This document shows, piece by piece, positions 1 to 7,493 of a stretch of DNA of 15,567 bases (position 1 is its first letter; each line of letters starts with the position of its first letter). The notes under the pieces are model-generated. The model worked only from the letters and a program-made list of their open reading frames with translations. It had not been told where the DNA came from and did not search any database. A program made the position numbers and the translations under genes. The DNA comes from JAYFNU01 sp964458545 (GTDB lineage Bacteria; Bacillota; Clostridia; Oscillospirales; Ruminococcaceae): assembly GCA_964458545.1 (NCBI GenBank), contig CAYWJF010000037.1, forward strand, positions 1 through 15,567, in the 5' to 3' direction.

Positions 1-92
1 TATGTAGAGTTACGAGCACATAAATAATTCTTAAGATAAATCTCCCCACAATGAAGCCGCTTGACTGAGGACACAAGGAAAAGCGAGATGAA

Positions 93-130
93 AGCAAAAG
101 TGCTCACAAGAGCGCTTTTGCTTTTTTTTG
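93..130 (+). terminator. Rho-independent terminator of a gene lying before the window
   Basis: A 12-bp stem (93-104 with 111-122, one G-T wobble) closes a six-base loop and runs directly into an eight-T tract. It lies upstream of the promoter at 185, so it should end transcription entering from the left. The first 90 bases hold no recognisable gene end, only short open stretches, so the terminated gene cannot be named. Confidence 0.75.
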
Positions 131-184
131 TTTCTTGTTTCGTGGAGTTTTTACAGCTTTCACCAAGCTGTTAGCCACAGTACC

Positions 185-213
185 TTGTAAAAAGCCGATA
201 ATTTGCTTATACT
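185..213 (+). promoter_or_regulatory. Sigma-A type promoter for the PEBP/ABC exporter operon
   Basis: TTGTAA (185-190) and TATACT (208-213) are separated by 17 bases, close to the vegetative consensus. The start would fall near 220, giving a leader of about 50 bases before the gene at 272. A small inverted repeat, ACAGCTT/AAGCTGT (153-171), lies just upstream and has no clear role. Confidence 0.65.
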
Positions 214-271
214 ATTTAAAATAAGCTGCTAACGAAAGACGGCAATACTTTTATTTGAGGTTTTTGAAAAG

Positions 272-769
272 ATGAGTGAACTTATAATAACCAGCCCCGC
301 GTTTAAGAACGGAGAATGGATACCGAACTGCTGCAGCGGTTACGGTGAAGACCTTTCGCCCGAGCTGATAATTGAACGAATAGACCCCGCCGCTGTTTCA
401 ATCGTTATTACTCTTGATGATATGGGTCACCCCATAATACCGGGCTATAACCATTGGGTCGCGTGGAACCTTCCTCCCGTAAGGGTTATACCTGCAAACT
501 TGCCTAAGGGCAGCGTCTTAGAGCAGCCACTTCATATTGAGCAAGGTCTTGCATACGGGCGGCATTGCTACCGCGGTCCGAAGCCTCCCTTTAATTGGTG
601 CCACGACTATAAATTCACGGTCTACACCCTTGACACTAAGCTTTCGCTCAGCGCCGAAGCGGATAAAGCCGCCGTACTTGCCGCGGCGGCGGGGCACATT
701 CTCCAAAAGGGCATATTAGTGGGCAAGTATCAAAGAAAACACCGCGCCGAACGAGGGGGAACGCTTTAG
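272..769 (+). CDS. YbhB/YbcL family (PEBP, Raf-kinase-inhibitor-like) protein
   Basis: This 165-residue protein has the phosphatidylethanolamine-binding-protein fold signature. It shows NHWVAWNLP (60-68), YRGPKPP (100-106) and HDYKFTVYTLD (111-121), which match the family's ligand-pocket blocks; the usual DPDAP block is degenerate (DDMGHP, 49-54). There is no signal peptide, so it should be cytoplasmic. The length is normal for bacterial members, whose ligand and function are mostly unknown. TTGAGG at 255-260 is a weak, rather distant ribosome site. The stop lies three bases before the next start, and that gene's GAGGGGG ribosome site is inside this reading frame, so the protein is probably co-translated with the ABC exporter. 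A role with the exporter is inferred only from this coupling. Confidence 0.88.
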   Translation: MSELIITSPAFKNGEWIPNCCSGYGEDLSPELIIERIDPAAVSIVITLDDMGHPIIPGYNHWVAWNLPPVRVIPANLPKGSVLEQPLHIEQGLAYGRHCYRGPKPPFNWCHDYKFTVYTLDTKLSLSAEADKAAVLAAAAGHILQKGILVGKYQRKHRAERGGTL

Positions 770-772
770 CGT

Positions 773-1570
773 ATGAACTTTAACGCCTACAGATACATAT
801 ACACAACGCGCATACAAAAGAGCATTGCCTATAAATTCGACGTGTTTGCGGGTATTGTTTTTCAGTGTATCGTAATGTTCGCGACCTCCTTCTTTTGGAA
901 GGCGCTTTATTCTGGTACGGAAACAGCGAAGGGTGTCCCTGTAGAGGATATGCTTACATACACAGTAATTTCGTCGGTAATGTCCGTGTTCCTCTCCCCT
1001 AATGTAGAGGACCGCGTAATTTCAAGTATACGTCAAGGAACTGTCGCGACTGATATGCTAAAGCCGATAAGACTTTTCGGCGTGTACTTCGCCGAGGACC
1101 TCGGCTACTTCACCTCGCTTATCTTTCAAAACGCGCTTCCTATACTTATTATTGCGTCGCTTTGTATTACCGTTCCGAAGCCCGCGAGTACTGTAGCTTT
1201 TCTGCTTTTCTTCGCAAGCTTCGCAATGTCTTTCTTAATCAACTGGCTCTTTTCCGCCATCTTTTCAATGTGGGCGTTTAGGGTGCTTGATATGAGCCCT
1301 ATGGTTCAGGTGAAAAGGCATATGATAAGGCTGCTTTCGGGTAGTATTATTCCTATTTGGTTCTTCCCCGAGTGGCTTGCGGGTGTACTGAAATTTCTTC
1401 CCTTTGTCTATATCTATCAGCTGCCGCTTGAGCTTTATATCGGAAAGGGAACCTTTTCCGAGCAGCTGCCGAAGCTTGGAATACAGGCGCTTTGGTTGGT
1501 TGTTCTGCTTTGTGTTTTTCTCTTTCTTGAAAAACGAGCGCTCCGCAGAGTGCTTATACAGGGGGGCTGA
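773..1570 (+). CDS. ABC-2 type exporter permease subunit (COG4587-like)
   Basis: A 265-residue hydrophobic protein with about six membrane segments and the layout of ABC-2 permeases. A short basic amino end precedes the first helix pair, and the sequence SSIRQGTVATDMLKPI (about residues 83-98) resembles the conserved cytoplasmic segment of these permeases, which carries an LxxP-type motif near LKPI. It is followed at once by a second, unequal permease and an ATPase, the three-gene arrangement of the COG4587/COG3694/COG4586 exporters. The two permeases would form a heterodimer in the cytoplasmic membrane. The substrate is unknown; members elsewhere are linked to efflux of toxic compounds. The start is supported by GAGGGGG at 753-759, somewhat far from the ATG. 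Confidence 0.85.
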   Translation: MNFNAYRYIYTTRIQKSIAYKFDVFAGIVFQCIVMFATSFFWKALYSGTETAKGVPVEDMLTYTVISSVMSVFLSPNVEDRVISSIRQGTVATDMLKPIRLFGVYFAEDLGYFTSLIFQNALPILIIASLCITVPKPASTVAFLLFFASFAMSFLINWLFSAIFSMWAFRVLDMSPMVQVKRHMIRLLSGSIIPIWFFPEWLAGVLKFLPFVYIYQLPLELYIGKGTFSEQLPKLGIQALWLVVLLCVFLFLEKRALRRVLIQGG

Positions 1571-1575
1571 TAGCT

Positions 1576-2388
1576 ATGACTTCTTTACGGCACTACCTAA
1601 AAGTCTTCCTTGTGAATATTCGTCTTAGCGCTATGGTGGCGCTTGAATATCCCGCGAACCTTGCGGGGTGGGCGCTATCTAACCCTATTCAGTTCATTGT
1701 TGGCTTCGCGACGATTAAGTTTGTCGTTTCTGAATTCGGCACAATCAACGGCTGGGGCTACGAGCAGCTTGCGTTTCTCTACGGAATAGCGGTAATATCC
1801 CACGCGCTTTCAATGATTTTCTTCATTCAAGGCTGGTTTATGGGCTACTACGTTGTTGAGGGCGATTTTGACACCTATATGCTTCGCCCTATGAGCGTGC
1901 TTTTCCAGTTCTTTTTTACGAACATTAATATCGTGGGAATTACCGACCTGATTCCGGGCATCTGCGTTTTCGCTTACGGTTGTATTAAGGTAGGCTTTGA
2001 GTGGAATCTTCTCGCTGTAGTTGAGCTGTTGTCGCTCATAATAGGCGCGACCCTTATACGCGGCGGGATATACATAGCTATGGGAACGCTGACCTTCTGG
2101 ACAAAGAGTACCAACCAGTTCGCTATGTTTACGCAGGAGTTCTTCGATAAGACGACTATGTACCCAATAACGATGTATCCGAGGGTTTTGCAGTTTATCT
2201 TAACCTTCATTATACCGATAGGCTGGGTCAGCTTCTACCCCGCGGGCGAGATGCTTAATATGAAGGGAATGCCGCTCAGCTTTTCTGGTATGCCGTTTGT
2301 AACGCTCGGCGTTGGTATTGCCGTACTGCTTCTTGCCTCGGCGTTCTTTAAAACGGGGCTAAAAAGATACGAGAGCGCGGGACACTAA
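1576..2388 (+). CDS. ABC-2 type exporter permease subunit (COG3694-like)
   Basis: The second permease, 270 residues with about six membrane helices. The segment EGDFDTYMLRPMSVLFQ (about 95-111) has the charged stretch and L-R-P motif typical of this family and parallels LKPI in the neighbouring permease. It starts five bases after the first permease with GGGGGG (1560-1566) as ribosome site, so the two should be made in equal amounts and pair as a heterodimer. A 49-base gap, with no hairpin seen, precedes the ATPase. The pair resembles the two-permease exporters described for viologen resistance in a cyanobacterium, but that is from memory of the family and does not establish the substrate here. 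Confidence 0.86.
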   Translation: MTSLRHYLKVFLVNIRLSAMVALEYPANLAGWALSNPIQFIVGFATIKFVVSEFGTINGWGYEQLAFLYGIAVISHALSMIFFIQGWFMGYYVVEGDFDTYMLRPMSVLFQFFFTNINIVGITDLIPGICVFAYGCIKVGFEWNLLAVVELLSLIIGATLIRGGIYIAMGTLTFWTKSTNQFAMFTQEFFDKTTMYPITMYPRVLQFILTFIIPIGWVSFYPAGEMLNMKGMPLSFSGMPFVTLGVGIAVLLLASAFFKTGLKRYESAGH

Positions 2389-2437
2389 GAAATTAAGAAA
2401 ACTACAGATAAACGCAAGTTGAGCGGAGGATTTGACT

Positions 2438-3442
2438 ATGCCTGTTATAAAGGTGGAAAACCTTACAAAGGTCTATAAGACGGCAAAGAAAGAGAAGGGA
2501 CTTAAGGGCGCGATAAAGAACCTGTTTACCCAAGAGAAGGTGACGGTGCGTGCCGTAGACGATATAAGTTTCACTATTGAAGAGGGCGAGGTGGTCGCCT
2601 TTATCGGGCCGAACGGAGCGGGAAAAAGCACCACGGTAAAGATGATGTCTGGAATACTTACCCCGACGTCAGGACATATCTACATAAACGGCTTAGAGCC
2701 GCAGGAGAACAGGGTAAAGGTTGTTCAGCATTTAGGCGTTGTCTTCGGTCAGCGAACCCAGCTTAACTGGGACCTACGGCTCGGTGAGAGCTTTGAGCTT
2801 TTGAAGCATATCTACCGAGTAGACCAAAAGACCTTCGATGAAAACATGAAGGTGATGGACGAGATTTTAGGTCTTAAAAAGTTTATTGATACCCCCGTGC
2901 GCCAGCTTTCGCTCGGACAAAGAATGCGCGGAGACTTAGCGGCGGCAATGCTTCATTCCCCGTCGGTGCTCTTCCTTGATGAACCCACTATAGGGCTTGA
3001 CGTTGACGGAAAATACGCTATACGAAAGTTTATTAAAGAGATAAACAGACTTAAAAAAACCACAGTTATTCTTACCACCCACGACCTCGGCGACATTCAG
3101 GAGCTCTGCGAGCGTCTGATAATAATAAATAACGGAAAGATTATCGAGGACGGTCCGCTCGAGGAGCTTGTTAACAGAATTGCGCCATATAAAAACCTTG
3201 TGGTGGAGTATATGGACGAGCGGTATGTCGAGCACCCAAAGGCAACGCTTCTCTCCCACGAGGGAAGCACCGCGACCTACCGCTTTCAGAAGAAGGATAT
3301 TACAGCGGCTAAGCTAATACACGATATCTCGGAAAAGATGTCGGTCAAGGACGTGGCGATAGAGGAAGCGAAGATTGAGGATATCATCCGTATCGCCTAC
3401 GGACAGACGAGCGCGAAGGGGAAGAGCGAAAATCAGGATTAG
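2438..3442 (+). CDS. ABC-2 exporter ATP-binding subunit (COG4586-like)
   Basis: A 334-residue nucleotide-binding subunit that would power the two permeases upstream. All ATPase motifs are present: Walker A GPNGAGKST (57-65), Q-loop VFGQRTQ (about 102-108), signature LSLGQRMRGD (157-166), Walker B VLFLDEPTIGLD (177-188) and the H-loop in TTHDL (His 215). The insertion before Walker A and the extra 100 residues after the H-loop fit the larger COG4586 type rather than a minimal domain. The ATG at 2438 is chosen because GGAGGA ends at 2430, seven bases away; an in-frame TTG at 2432 would lie against the ribosome site and is unlikely. This is the last gene of its operon, with a strong terminator 50 bases on. 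Confidence 0.94.
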   Translation: MPVIKVENLTKVYKTAKKEKGLKGAIKNLFTQEKVTVRAVDDISFTIEEGEVVAFIGPNGAGKSTTVKMMSGILTPTSGHIYINGLEPQENRVKVVQHLGVVFGQRTQLNWDLRLGESFELLKHIYRVDQKTFDENMKVMDEILGLKKFIDTPVRQLSLGQRMRGDLAAAMLHSPSVLFLDEPTIGLDVDGKYAIRKFIKEINRLKKTTVILTTHDLGDIQELCERLIIINNGKIIEDGPLEELVNRIAPYKNLVVEYMDERYVEHPKATLLSHEGSTATYRFQKKDITAAKLIHDISEKMSVKDVAIEEAKIEDIIRIAYGQTSAKGKSENQD

Positions 3443-3492
3443 CAACCTGAAACAAAATACGCGTTAACGATGAAAACCTAAACCAAGAAATA

Positions 3493-3535
3493 AACAAGCC
3501 CTGCGAATACAAACATTCGCAGGGCTTGTTCTTTT
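3493..3535 (+). terminator. Strong intrinsic terminator of the PEBP/ABC exporter operon
   Basis: A perfect 16-bp stem, AACAAGCCCTGCGAAT (3493-3508) with its complement at 3515-3530, has a six-base loop and is followed by CTTTTT. It separates the exporter operon from the TetR operon. Confidence 0.92.
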
Positions 3536-3614
3536 TACTGACGCGTTGAGTTTGCGTTTTTTACAAGTAAGCATAGCAAATTCTCATCAGTTTGACGAAA
3601 GTTTAACAAACATC

Positions 3615-3643
3615 TTGACATAAAGGCGGGTAAAGCTTAAAAT
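3615..3643 (+). promoter_or_regulatory. Promoter of the TetR/reductase operon
   Basis: TTGACA (3615-3620) is followed after 17 bases by TAAAAT (3638-3643), a near-consensus vegetative promoter. The predicted start near 3650 falls inside the palindromic operator at 3647-3662, so repressor binding should block initiation. Confidence 0.85.
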
Positions 3644-3646
3644 TTA

Positions 3647-3662
3647 TATGAACCTGTTCATA
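3647..3662. promoter_or_regulatory. Palindromic operator, probably bound by the adjacent TetR protein
   Basis: TATGAACCTGTTCATA is a perfect 7-2-7 inverted repeat. It sits immediately downstream of the -10 box, over the expected start site and one base before the AAGGAG ribosome site of the TetR gene. The position and symmetry are classic for an autoregulating TetR repressor. Binding is inferred, not shown. Confidence 0.75.
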
Positions 3663-3673
3663 AAGGAGAGCAT

Positions 3674-4201
3674 ATGCCGAAAATTATTGACAACATTAAG
3701 GAAACAATAATACTTGAAGCAAAACGTCAGGTGCTGGAGAGCGGCTATTCCAAGATGACCGTGCGCTCCGTCGCGAAGGGCTGCGGTATAGCGGTGGGAA
3801 CCATATACAACTATTTTCCCTCGAAGGATATGCTTATTGCCGCGTTTATGCTCGGCGACTGGCTGGAGGCTTTAGACGAAATGAAGCGCGGCTGTGCGGT
3901 GGCGAAGAGCTCTGAAGAAACCTTCCGACTTGTCTACGACAAGCTAATACTCTATAACAAAAAGTACAAGGCTCTTTTTGAGGACAGCGCCGCTACAAAA
4001 ACATACATGGGCGTTTTTCAGACGCGGCACAAGCAGCTTCGCGGGCAGATTGCAGATTGCCTTCGACCCGTATGCGAGAGCTACGCAAAAGAGTATACGG
4101 AGCTTCTTCCCGAATTCATAGCGGAGGCGTTGCTTGTTTGCACAGGGGAGAGAAGAGAATTTGAAGAGATAGAACTAATACTCGGTCAATTATTTAATTA
4201 A
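3674..4201 (+). CDS. TetR/AcrR family transcriptional regulator
   Basis: A 175-residue one-component regulator. The amino end has the TetR DNA-binding fold: helix 1 around 5-24, then a helix-turn-helix at about 29-48 with the family hallmark GTIYNYFPSKDML (42-54). The rest is a helical ligand and dimer domain too variable to predict the inducer. AAGGAG (3663-3668) supports the ATG. It is the first gene of a tight five-gene operon (gaps of 12 to 24 bases) and stands directly behind a perfect palindrome overlapping its own promoter. Together these suggest it represses itself and the four downstream genes until it binds a small hydrophobic ligand, possibly the pathway's substrate. Confidence 0.93.
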   Translation: MPKIIDNIKETIILEAKRQVLESGYSKMTVRSVAKGCGIAVGTIYNYFPSKDMLIAAFMLGDWLEALDEMKRGCAVAKSSEETFRLVYDKLILYNKKYKALFEDSAATKTYMGVFQTRHKQLRGQIADCLRPVCESYAKEYTELLPEFIAEALLVCTGERREFEEIELILGQLFN

Positions 4202-4219
4202 ATATAAGGAGAAAGAACA

Positions 4220-5146
4220 ATGAGTAGCTTTGAAAACTTAAGAATAGTAGATAACTTCTACCAGACGTCGCTGTTTTTCCCAATGCCCACAGTGGTAGTT
4301 AGCACCCTTTGCGAGGACGGAAGCACCTCACTCGGACCCTATTCGCTTATCCAGCCCTATTATGTGGCGGGCAAGGACTATTACGCTATGCTCTTGCAGT
4401 GCCGCAATTCCTCAAACACCGCCCAGCATATCCTTAAGACGGGAAAATGCGCCATTAACTTTATTACCGACGAGAGTAAATACTTTAAAGAGTGCGTAAA
4501 GCTAAGTTGGCCCGGAGATAAGCCCGAGGAGAAGATGCCGAAATGCAACTTCGTTCTTGAAAGGGGGCTTTGCGCCGAGGAAAATCCGAAGGAGGCGCGT
4601 CCGCTCGTTTTAGCCGAGGCGTATCAGGTAATGGAATGTACATGGATGAGCGAGCTGGACGGCGCGGCGAAGGACAAGGCGGGCGAGCTGGACGGCTACG
4701 AGCCGCCATACCACGACTTTAACGGTATTACAAGCAAGTTCGGCGCACACTTCATACTTCGCATAGATAAAATTCTTATGAAGAAGCAATACCGCGACGC
4801 TATAATAAACGGCGTGCGCGCGAAGGATTTCCCACACGCGCCCGTAGATTACGGCTACCGCGACAGCAAAAACTTCTGGTACTGCCGCTCGAAACGTATG
4901 AAGTCCGAGCTTCTTCCTGTAAGGCAGTCGTCGCTCGATTCCGTACGTTACGCCGCCGACCGCATAGACGACAAGATTAAGTTTACGGACGAGGCGTGCG
5001 CTAAGCTTCTTAATGTGCCGCGTATCTTCCTTCCTACGGCGCTAAAGGGTTGCGTCGCGTGGGCGCGGGAGAACGGCGTTACCCTCATTACCGAGGAGCA
5101 TATGAACGAAATTAACGATAAACGCTCAAAAGAGAAGAATAAATAA
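4220..5146 (+). CDS. Flavin-reductase-like (FMN split-barrel) protein with C-terminal PCP_red-like domain
   Basis: A 308-residue soluble protein. Residues 10-230 look like the flavin reductase-like, FMN-binding split barrel (COG1853): FPMPTVVVST (20-29), SLGPYSLIQPYYV (37-49) and CRNSSNTAQHIL (61-72), the last resembling the segment near the flavin phosphate. The carboxyl end (about 252-302) follows the pattern of the small PCP_red domain known from protochlorophyllide reductase subunits: FTDEACAKLLNVPRIF, then ALKGCVAWARENGVTLIT. The fusion is a visual call. With an SDR and a DUF1295 enzyme next door, an electron-transfer or flavin-dependent reduction role is plausible; no specific substrate can be given. 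AAGGAG at 4206-4211 supports the start, 18 bases after TetR. Confidence 0.82.
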   Translation: MSSFENLRIVDNFYQTSLFFPMPTVVVSTLCEDGSTSLGPYSLIQPYYVAGKDYYAMLLQCRNSSNTAQHILKTGKCAINFITDESKYFKECVKLSWPGDKPEEKMPKCNFVLERGLCAEENPKEARPLVLAEAYQVMECTWMSELDGAAKDKAGELDGYEPPYHDFNGITSKFGAHFILRIDKILMKKQYRDAIINGVRAKDFPHAPVDYGYRDSKNFWYCRSKRMKSELLPVRQSSLDSVRYAADRIDDKIKFTDEACAKLLNVPRIFLPTALKGCVAWARENGVTLITEEHMNEINDKRSKEKNK

Positions 5147-5159
5147 AAGGAGAACAAAA

Positions 5160-6005
5160 ATGAAGGTTGTACTTGCGGGCGCCTACGGAAATCTCGGAAG
5201 CGACATCTTCCGTGCGCTTCTTCGCGAAGGGCACGAGGTAATCGCCGCCGATATGATAGAGAAGGATTTAGGACTTAAGGGGAAATTCACCTTTAAGAAG
5301 CTGGACGTTACCGACCCCGCCTCGCTCAAGGGGCTTTGTGACGGCGCGGACTGTGTAATTACCACCGTGGGGTTAACTAAGACCTCCGCGGCGGTTACGA
5401 ATTATGAGATTGATTATCAGGGGAACCTAAACCTTCTTAACGAAGCGAAGGCGGCGGGTGTAAAGAACTTTGCGTACATTTCGGTAATTAAGGCGGATAA
5501 GGCGCCCGACGTGCCTATGCTTCACGCAAAATACCTTTTTGAAGAGGAGCTAAAGAAGAGCGGGCTAAGCTATGTTATCTTCCGTCCTACGGGCTACTTC
5601 TACGACATTATTAAGGTGTTCCGCCCGATGATTGAAAAGGGCGAGGTTACGCTTTTGGGTAAAAAGCCCGTGTACGCGAACGTTATTTCAACAGAAGATT
5701 TCGCCGACTTTATCGTAAAGCATATGAACGACGAAAACGCCTTATATAACGTCGGCGGCAAGGAAACCTACTCCTATGAGGAGATAGCCAATATGTGCTT
5801 TGAGGCGGCGGGTAAGGAACCGCAGATAAGGCGCGCGCCCGCGTTTTTATTCGACGTGCTTGCGTTTGTTAACAAGCTTAAAAAGAACGGCAAGGAAGCT
5901 ATCCTTAAGTTTTCAAAGTGGACGCTGACGGAAGAGATGATAGGTGACACCGCGTACGGCGATATGAGCTTTAAGAAGTATATTAAGGAAAGCTTTAAAA
6001 AGTAA
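5160..6005 (+). CDS. NAD(P)-binding atypical SDR (NmrA-like) protein
   Basis: A 281-residue protein with a Rossmann fold. It begins MKVVLAGAYGNLGSDI, with the GxxGxxG dinucleotide loop at 7-13, then acidic Asp 31 after the second strand, LDVTD (about 48-52) and the membrane-free SDR core through YISVIKAD. The segment HAKYLFEEELKKSGLSY replaces the classical YxxxK active site, which is typical of NmrA-type atypical SDRs that act as reductases, isomerases or redox sensors. AAGGAG at 5148-5153 supports the start, 13 bases after the flavoprotein. In this operon it could supply or sense reduced nicotinamide cofactor or act on a pathway intermediate; that is inference. Confidence 0.88.
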   Translation: MKVVLAGAYGNLGSDIFRALLREGHEVIAADMIEKDLGLKGKFTFKKLDVTDPASLKGLCDGADCVITTVGLTKTSAAVTNYEIDYQGNLNLLNEAKAAGVKNFAYISVIKADKAPDVPMLHAKYLFEEELKKSGLSYVIFRPTGYFYDIIKVFRPMIEKGEVTLLGKKPVYANVISTEDFADFIVKHMNDENALYNVGGKETYSYEEIANMCFEAAGKEPQIRRAPAFLFDVLAFVNKLKKNGKEAILKFSKWTLTEEMIGDTAYGDMSFKKYIKESFKK

Positions 6006-6017
6006 AGGAGACAGATT

Positions 6018-6812
6018 ATGGGCTGGAACTATCTTTTAATCCTTCTCGGCGTGAGTCTTCTTCTCAGCGCCGTAGGGTTCTATAAATATGTGTACTTTCT
6101 TTCTATCGGTTACGGCTTTGCCGTGGCGGGCATAGGCGTAACGCTCGGCGTTATGAGCGTACTCGGCGTGTTTACCGCGTCGCTTCAACAGTATCTACTC
6201 TTTGCGCTGTTTGTTATCTACGGCGCGCGGCTTTCGGGCTTCCTGCTCGCGCGTGAGCTAAAGAACGTCTCCTACAGAAAGACGCTTAAGGAGGCAACGG
6301 GCAACGAGAAGAAGATGCCCCTTTTCGTGAAGATAGCCATTTGGCTCTGCGTGGGTGTGCTTTATGTAGCGCAAACCTCGCCCGTTTACTTCCGCTCCTA
6401 TAACAACAGCGGCGCGACCGTTTGGGGCTGGGTAGGTATCGTTATCTGCCTGCTTGCAATTCTTCTTGAGTCCGTCGCGGATAAGCAGAAGAGCGACCAG
6501 AAGAAGGCGCGTCCCGATATGGTAGCGACTAAGGGGCTCTATAAAATTGTCCGTTGTCCGAACTATCTCGGCGAGATACTCTTCTGGACGGGGATATTCC
6601 TTTCGGGCGTCGATATCTATAACGGCGTGGGTCAATGGATAACCGCCGCCCTCGCGTATATCTGTATTGTTTATATTATGTTTAACGGCGCACAAAGGCT
6701 GGAGAAGCGCCAGATGAAGCGGTACGGCGAGAATAAAGAATACAATGATTACGCCGACAAAACACCGATAATTATTCCGCTTCTTCCCATTTACCACCTA
6801 AACAAGAAATAA
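6018..6812 (+). CDS. DUF1295 / steroid 5-alpha-reductase-like membrane protein
   Basis: A 264-residue integral membrane protein with about six helices. The carboxyl half carries the diagnostic DUF1295 block: ESVADKQK (151-158), then TKGLYKIVRCPNYLGEILFW (171-190) with the conserved Asn 182 and Glu 186, then RYGENKEYNDYADKTP (235-250). This region is shared with steroid 5-alpha reductases and isoprenylcysteine methyltransferase-type enzymes and contributes the cofactor pocket. Known relatives reduce carbon-carbon double bonds in sterol-like lipids using NADPH, but many bacterial members are uncharacterised. The gene follows the SDR by 12 bases with AAAGGAG as ribosome site. A reductase acting on a hydrophobic molecule in the membrane is the best guess; the substrate is unknown. 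Confidence 0.88.
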   Translation: MGWNYLLILLGVSLLLSAVGFYKYVYFLSIGYGFAVAGIGVTLGVMSVLGVFTASLQQYLLFALFVIYGARLSGFLLARELKNVSYRKTLKEATGNEKKMPLFVKIAIWLCVGVLYVAQTSPVYFRSYNNSGATVWGWVGIVICLLAILLESVADKQKSDQKKARPDMVATKGLYKIVRCPNYLGEILFWTGIFLSGVDIYNGVGQWITAALAYICIVYIMFNGAQRLEKRQMKRYGENKEYNDYADKTPIIIPLLPIYHLNKK

Positions 6813-6836
6813 AACCTTAAGCGAAAGGAAAACGAG

Positions 6837-7487
6837 ATGAAGGATTTTTCAATAGGAATGGCGCTGGTCGATTACGTTCCCGTTATTTTTTTCGCAGTAG
6901 CGGCGGTAATACTGCAACGCGACTTTTACAACAAGATGAGTAAGGGCGCGTTCGCGCTTTTCGCGGCGGGCACTATTGACGTTTTCTGCGCGGGTGCGCT
7001 TAAGGCGACATATAAGCTGCTATACGCGGCTGGGATTTGCGATTTCGAGCCGCTTACCCAGATGTTCTTTCCCGTACAAGCGATAGGGTTCCTGCTCGCT
7101 GGAGCGGGCATGGTCGCTATGCTCTGCCATAAGCAGTACAGCGATACCGGCTTTTTCGCTATAGCGCCCGTCGCGGCGGCGCCTGAGGTCTTTAAGGGAA
7201 CCTTCCTTTTCGTAACGCTTATGGTATTAGGGCTCGGCGGAATGAACGCGGGGCTATGTGTTGCGGGAGTAAAGCTTAAAAAGCCCTTTGCGGTGGTCTG
7301 CTTTGCGCTGTCCTTTGTATTCTGCCTTATGATGGGCTATCTTTCCTCGCGGGATTTCGCGGAAAGCTATATGAACTGGGCGGCTGAGGGGGTAAACATC
7401 CTCGGGCAGGGTGCGTTCCTCACAGGCACGCTGATACTACACAAAAACGGGCTTCGGGAATTAAAGCTTAACGAAGCGAAGGAGTAA
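6837..7487 (+). CDS. Unrecognised six-helix membrane protein, last gene of the TetR operon
   Basis: A 216-residue protein that I cannot assign to a named family. Six hydrophobic segments are visible at about 10-30, 37-60, 77-97, 118-145, 150-169 and 184-203, with short charged loops; both tails are probably on the same side of the membrane. The third helix is preceded by FEPLTQMFFPVQ, and the fourth contains the glycine-rich VLGLGGMNAG. It has no signal-peptide cleavage site and no soluble domain. It begins 24 bases after the DUF1295 gene behind a GAAAGGAAAA ribosome site and ends at a strong terminator, so it belongs to the TetR operon. A partner or carrier for the DUF1295 enzyme's lipid substrate is possible but unproven. 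Confidence 0.85.
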   Translation: MKDFSIGMALVDYVPVIFFAVAAVILQRDFYNKMSKGAFALFAAGTIDVFCAGALKATYKLLYAAGICDFEPLTQMFFPVQAIGFLLAGAGMVAMLCHKQYSDTGFFAIAPVAAAPEVFKGTFLFVTLMVLGLGGMNAGLCVAGVKLKKPFAVVCFALSFVFCLMMGYLSSRDFAESYMNWAAEGVNILGQGAFLTGTLILHKNGLRELKLNEAKE

Positions 7488-7493
7488 ACAAAG

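Noticed and set aside
153..171. Inverted repeat ACAGCTT-N5-AAGCTGT
   Set aside because: Seven bases without a following T-run, and placed before the -35; it could be an operator, but nothing ties it to a regulator here.
88..173. A 28-codon ATG frame with AAGGA upstream and hydrophobic residues
   Set aside because: It runs straight through the terminator stem and T-tract at 93-130, which explains the sequence better; no family pattern is visible.
2432..2437. TTG start two codons before the ATG of the ABC ATPase
   Set aside because: It is one base from the GGAGGA site, too close to be used; the ATG at 2438 has normal spacing.
6258..6797. Minus-strand open frame of 179 codons opposite the DUF1295 gene
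   Set aside because: The DUF1295 frame has clear family motifs and operon context; the opposite frame has neither.
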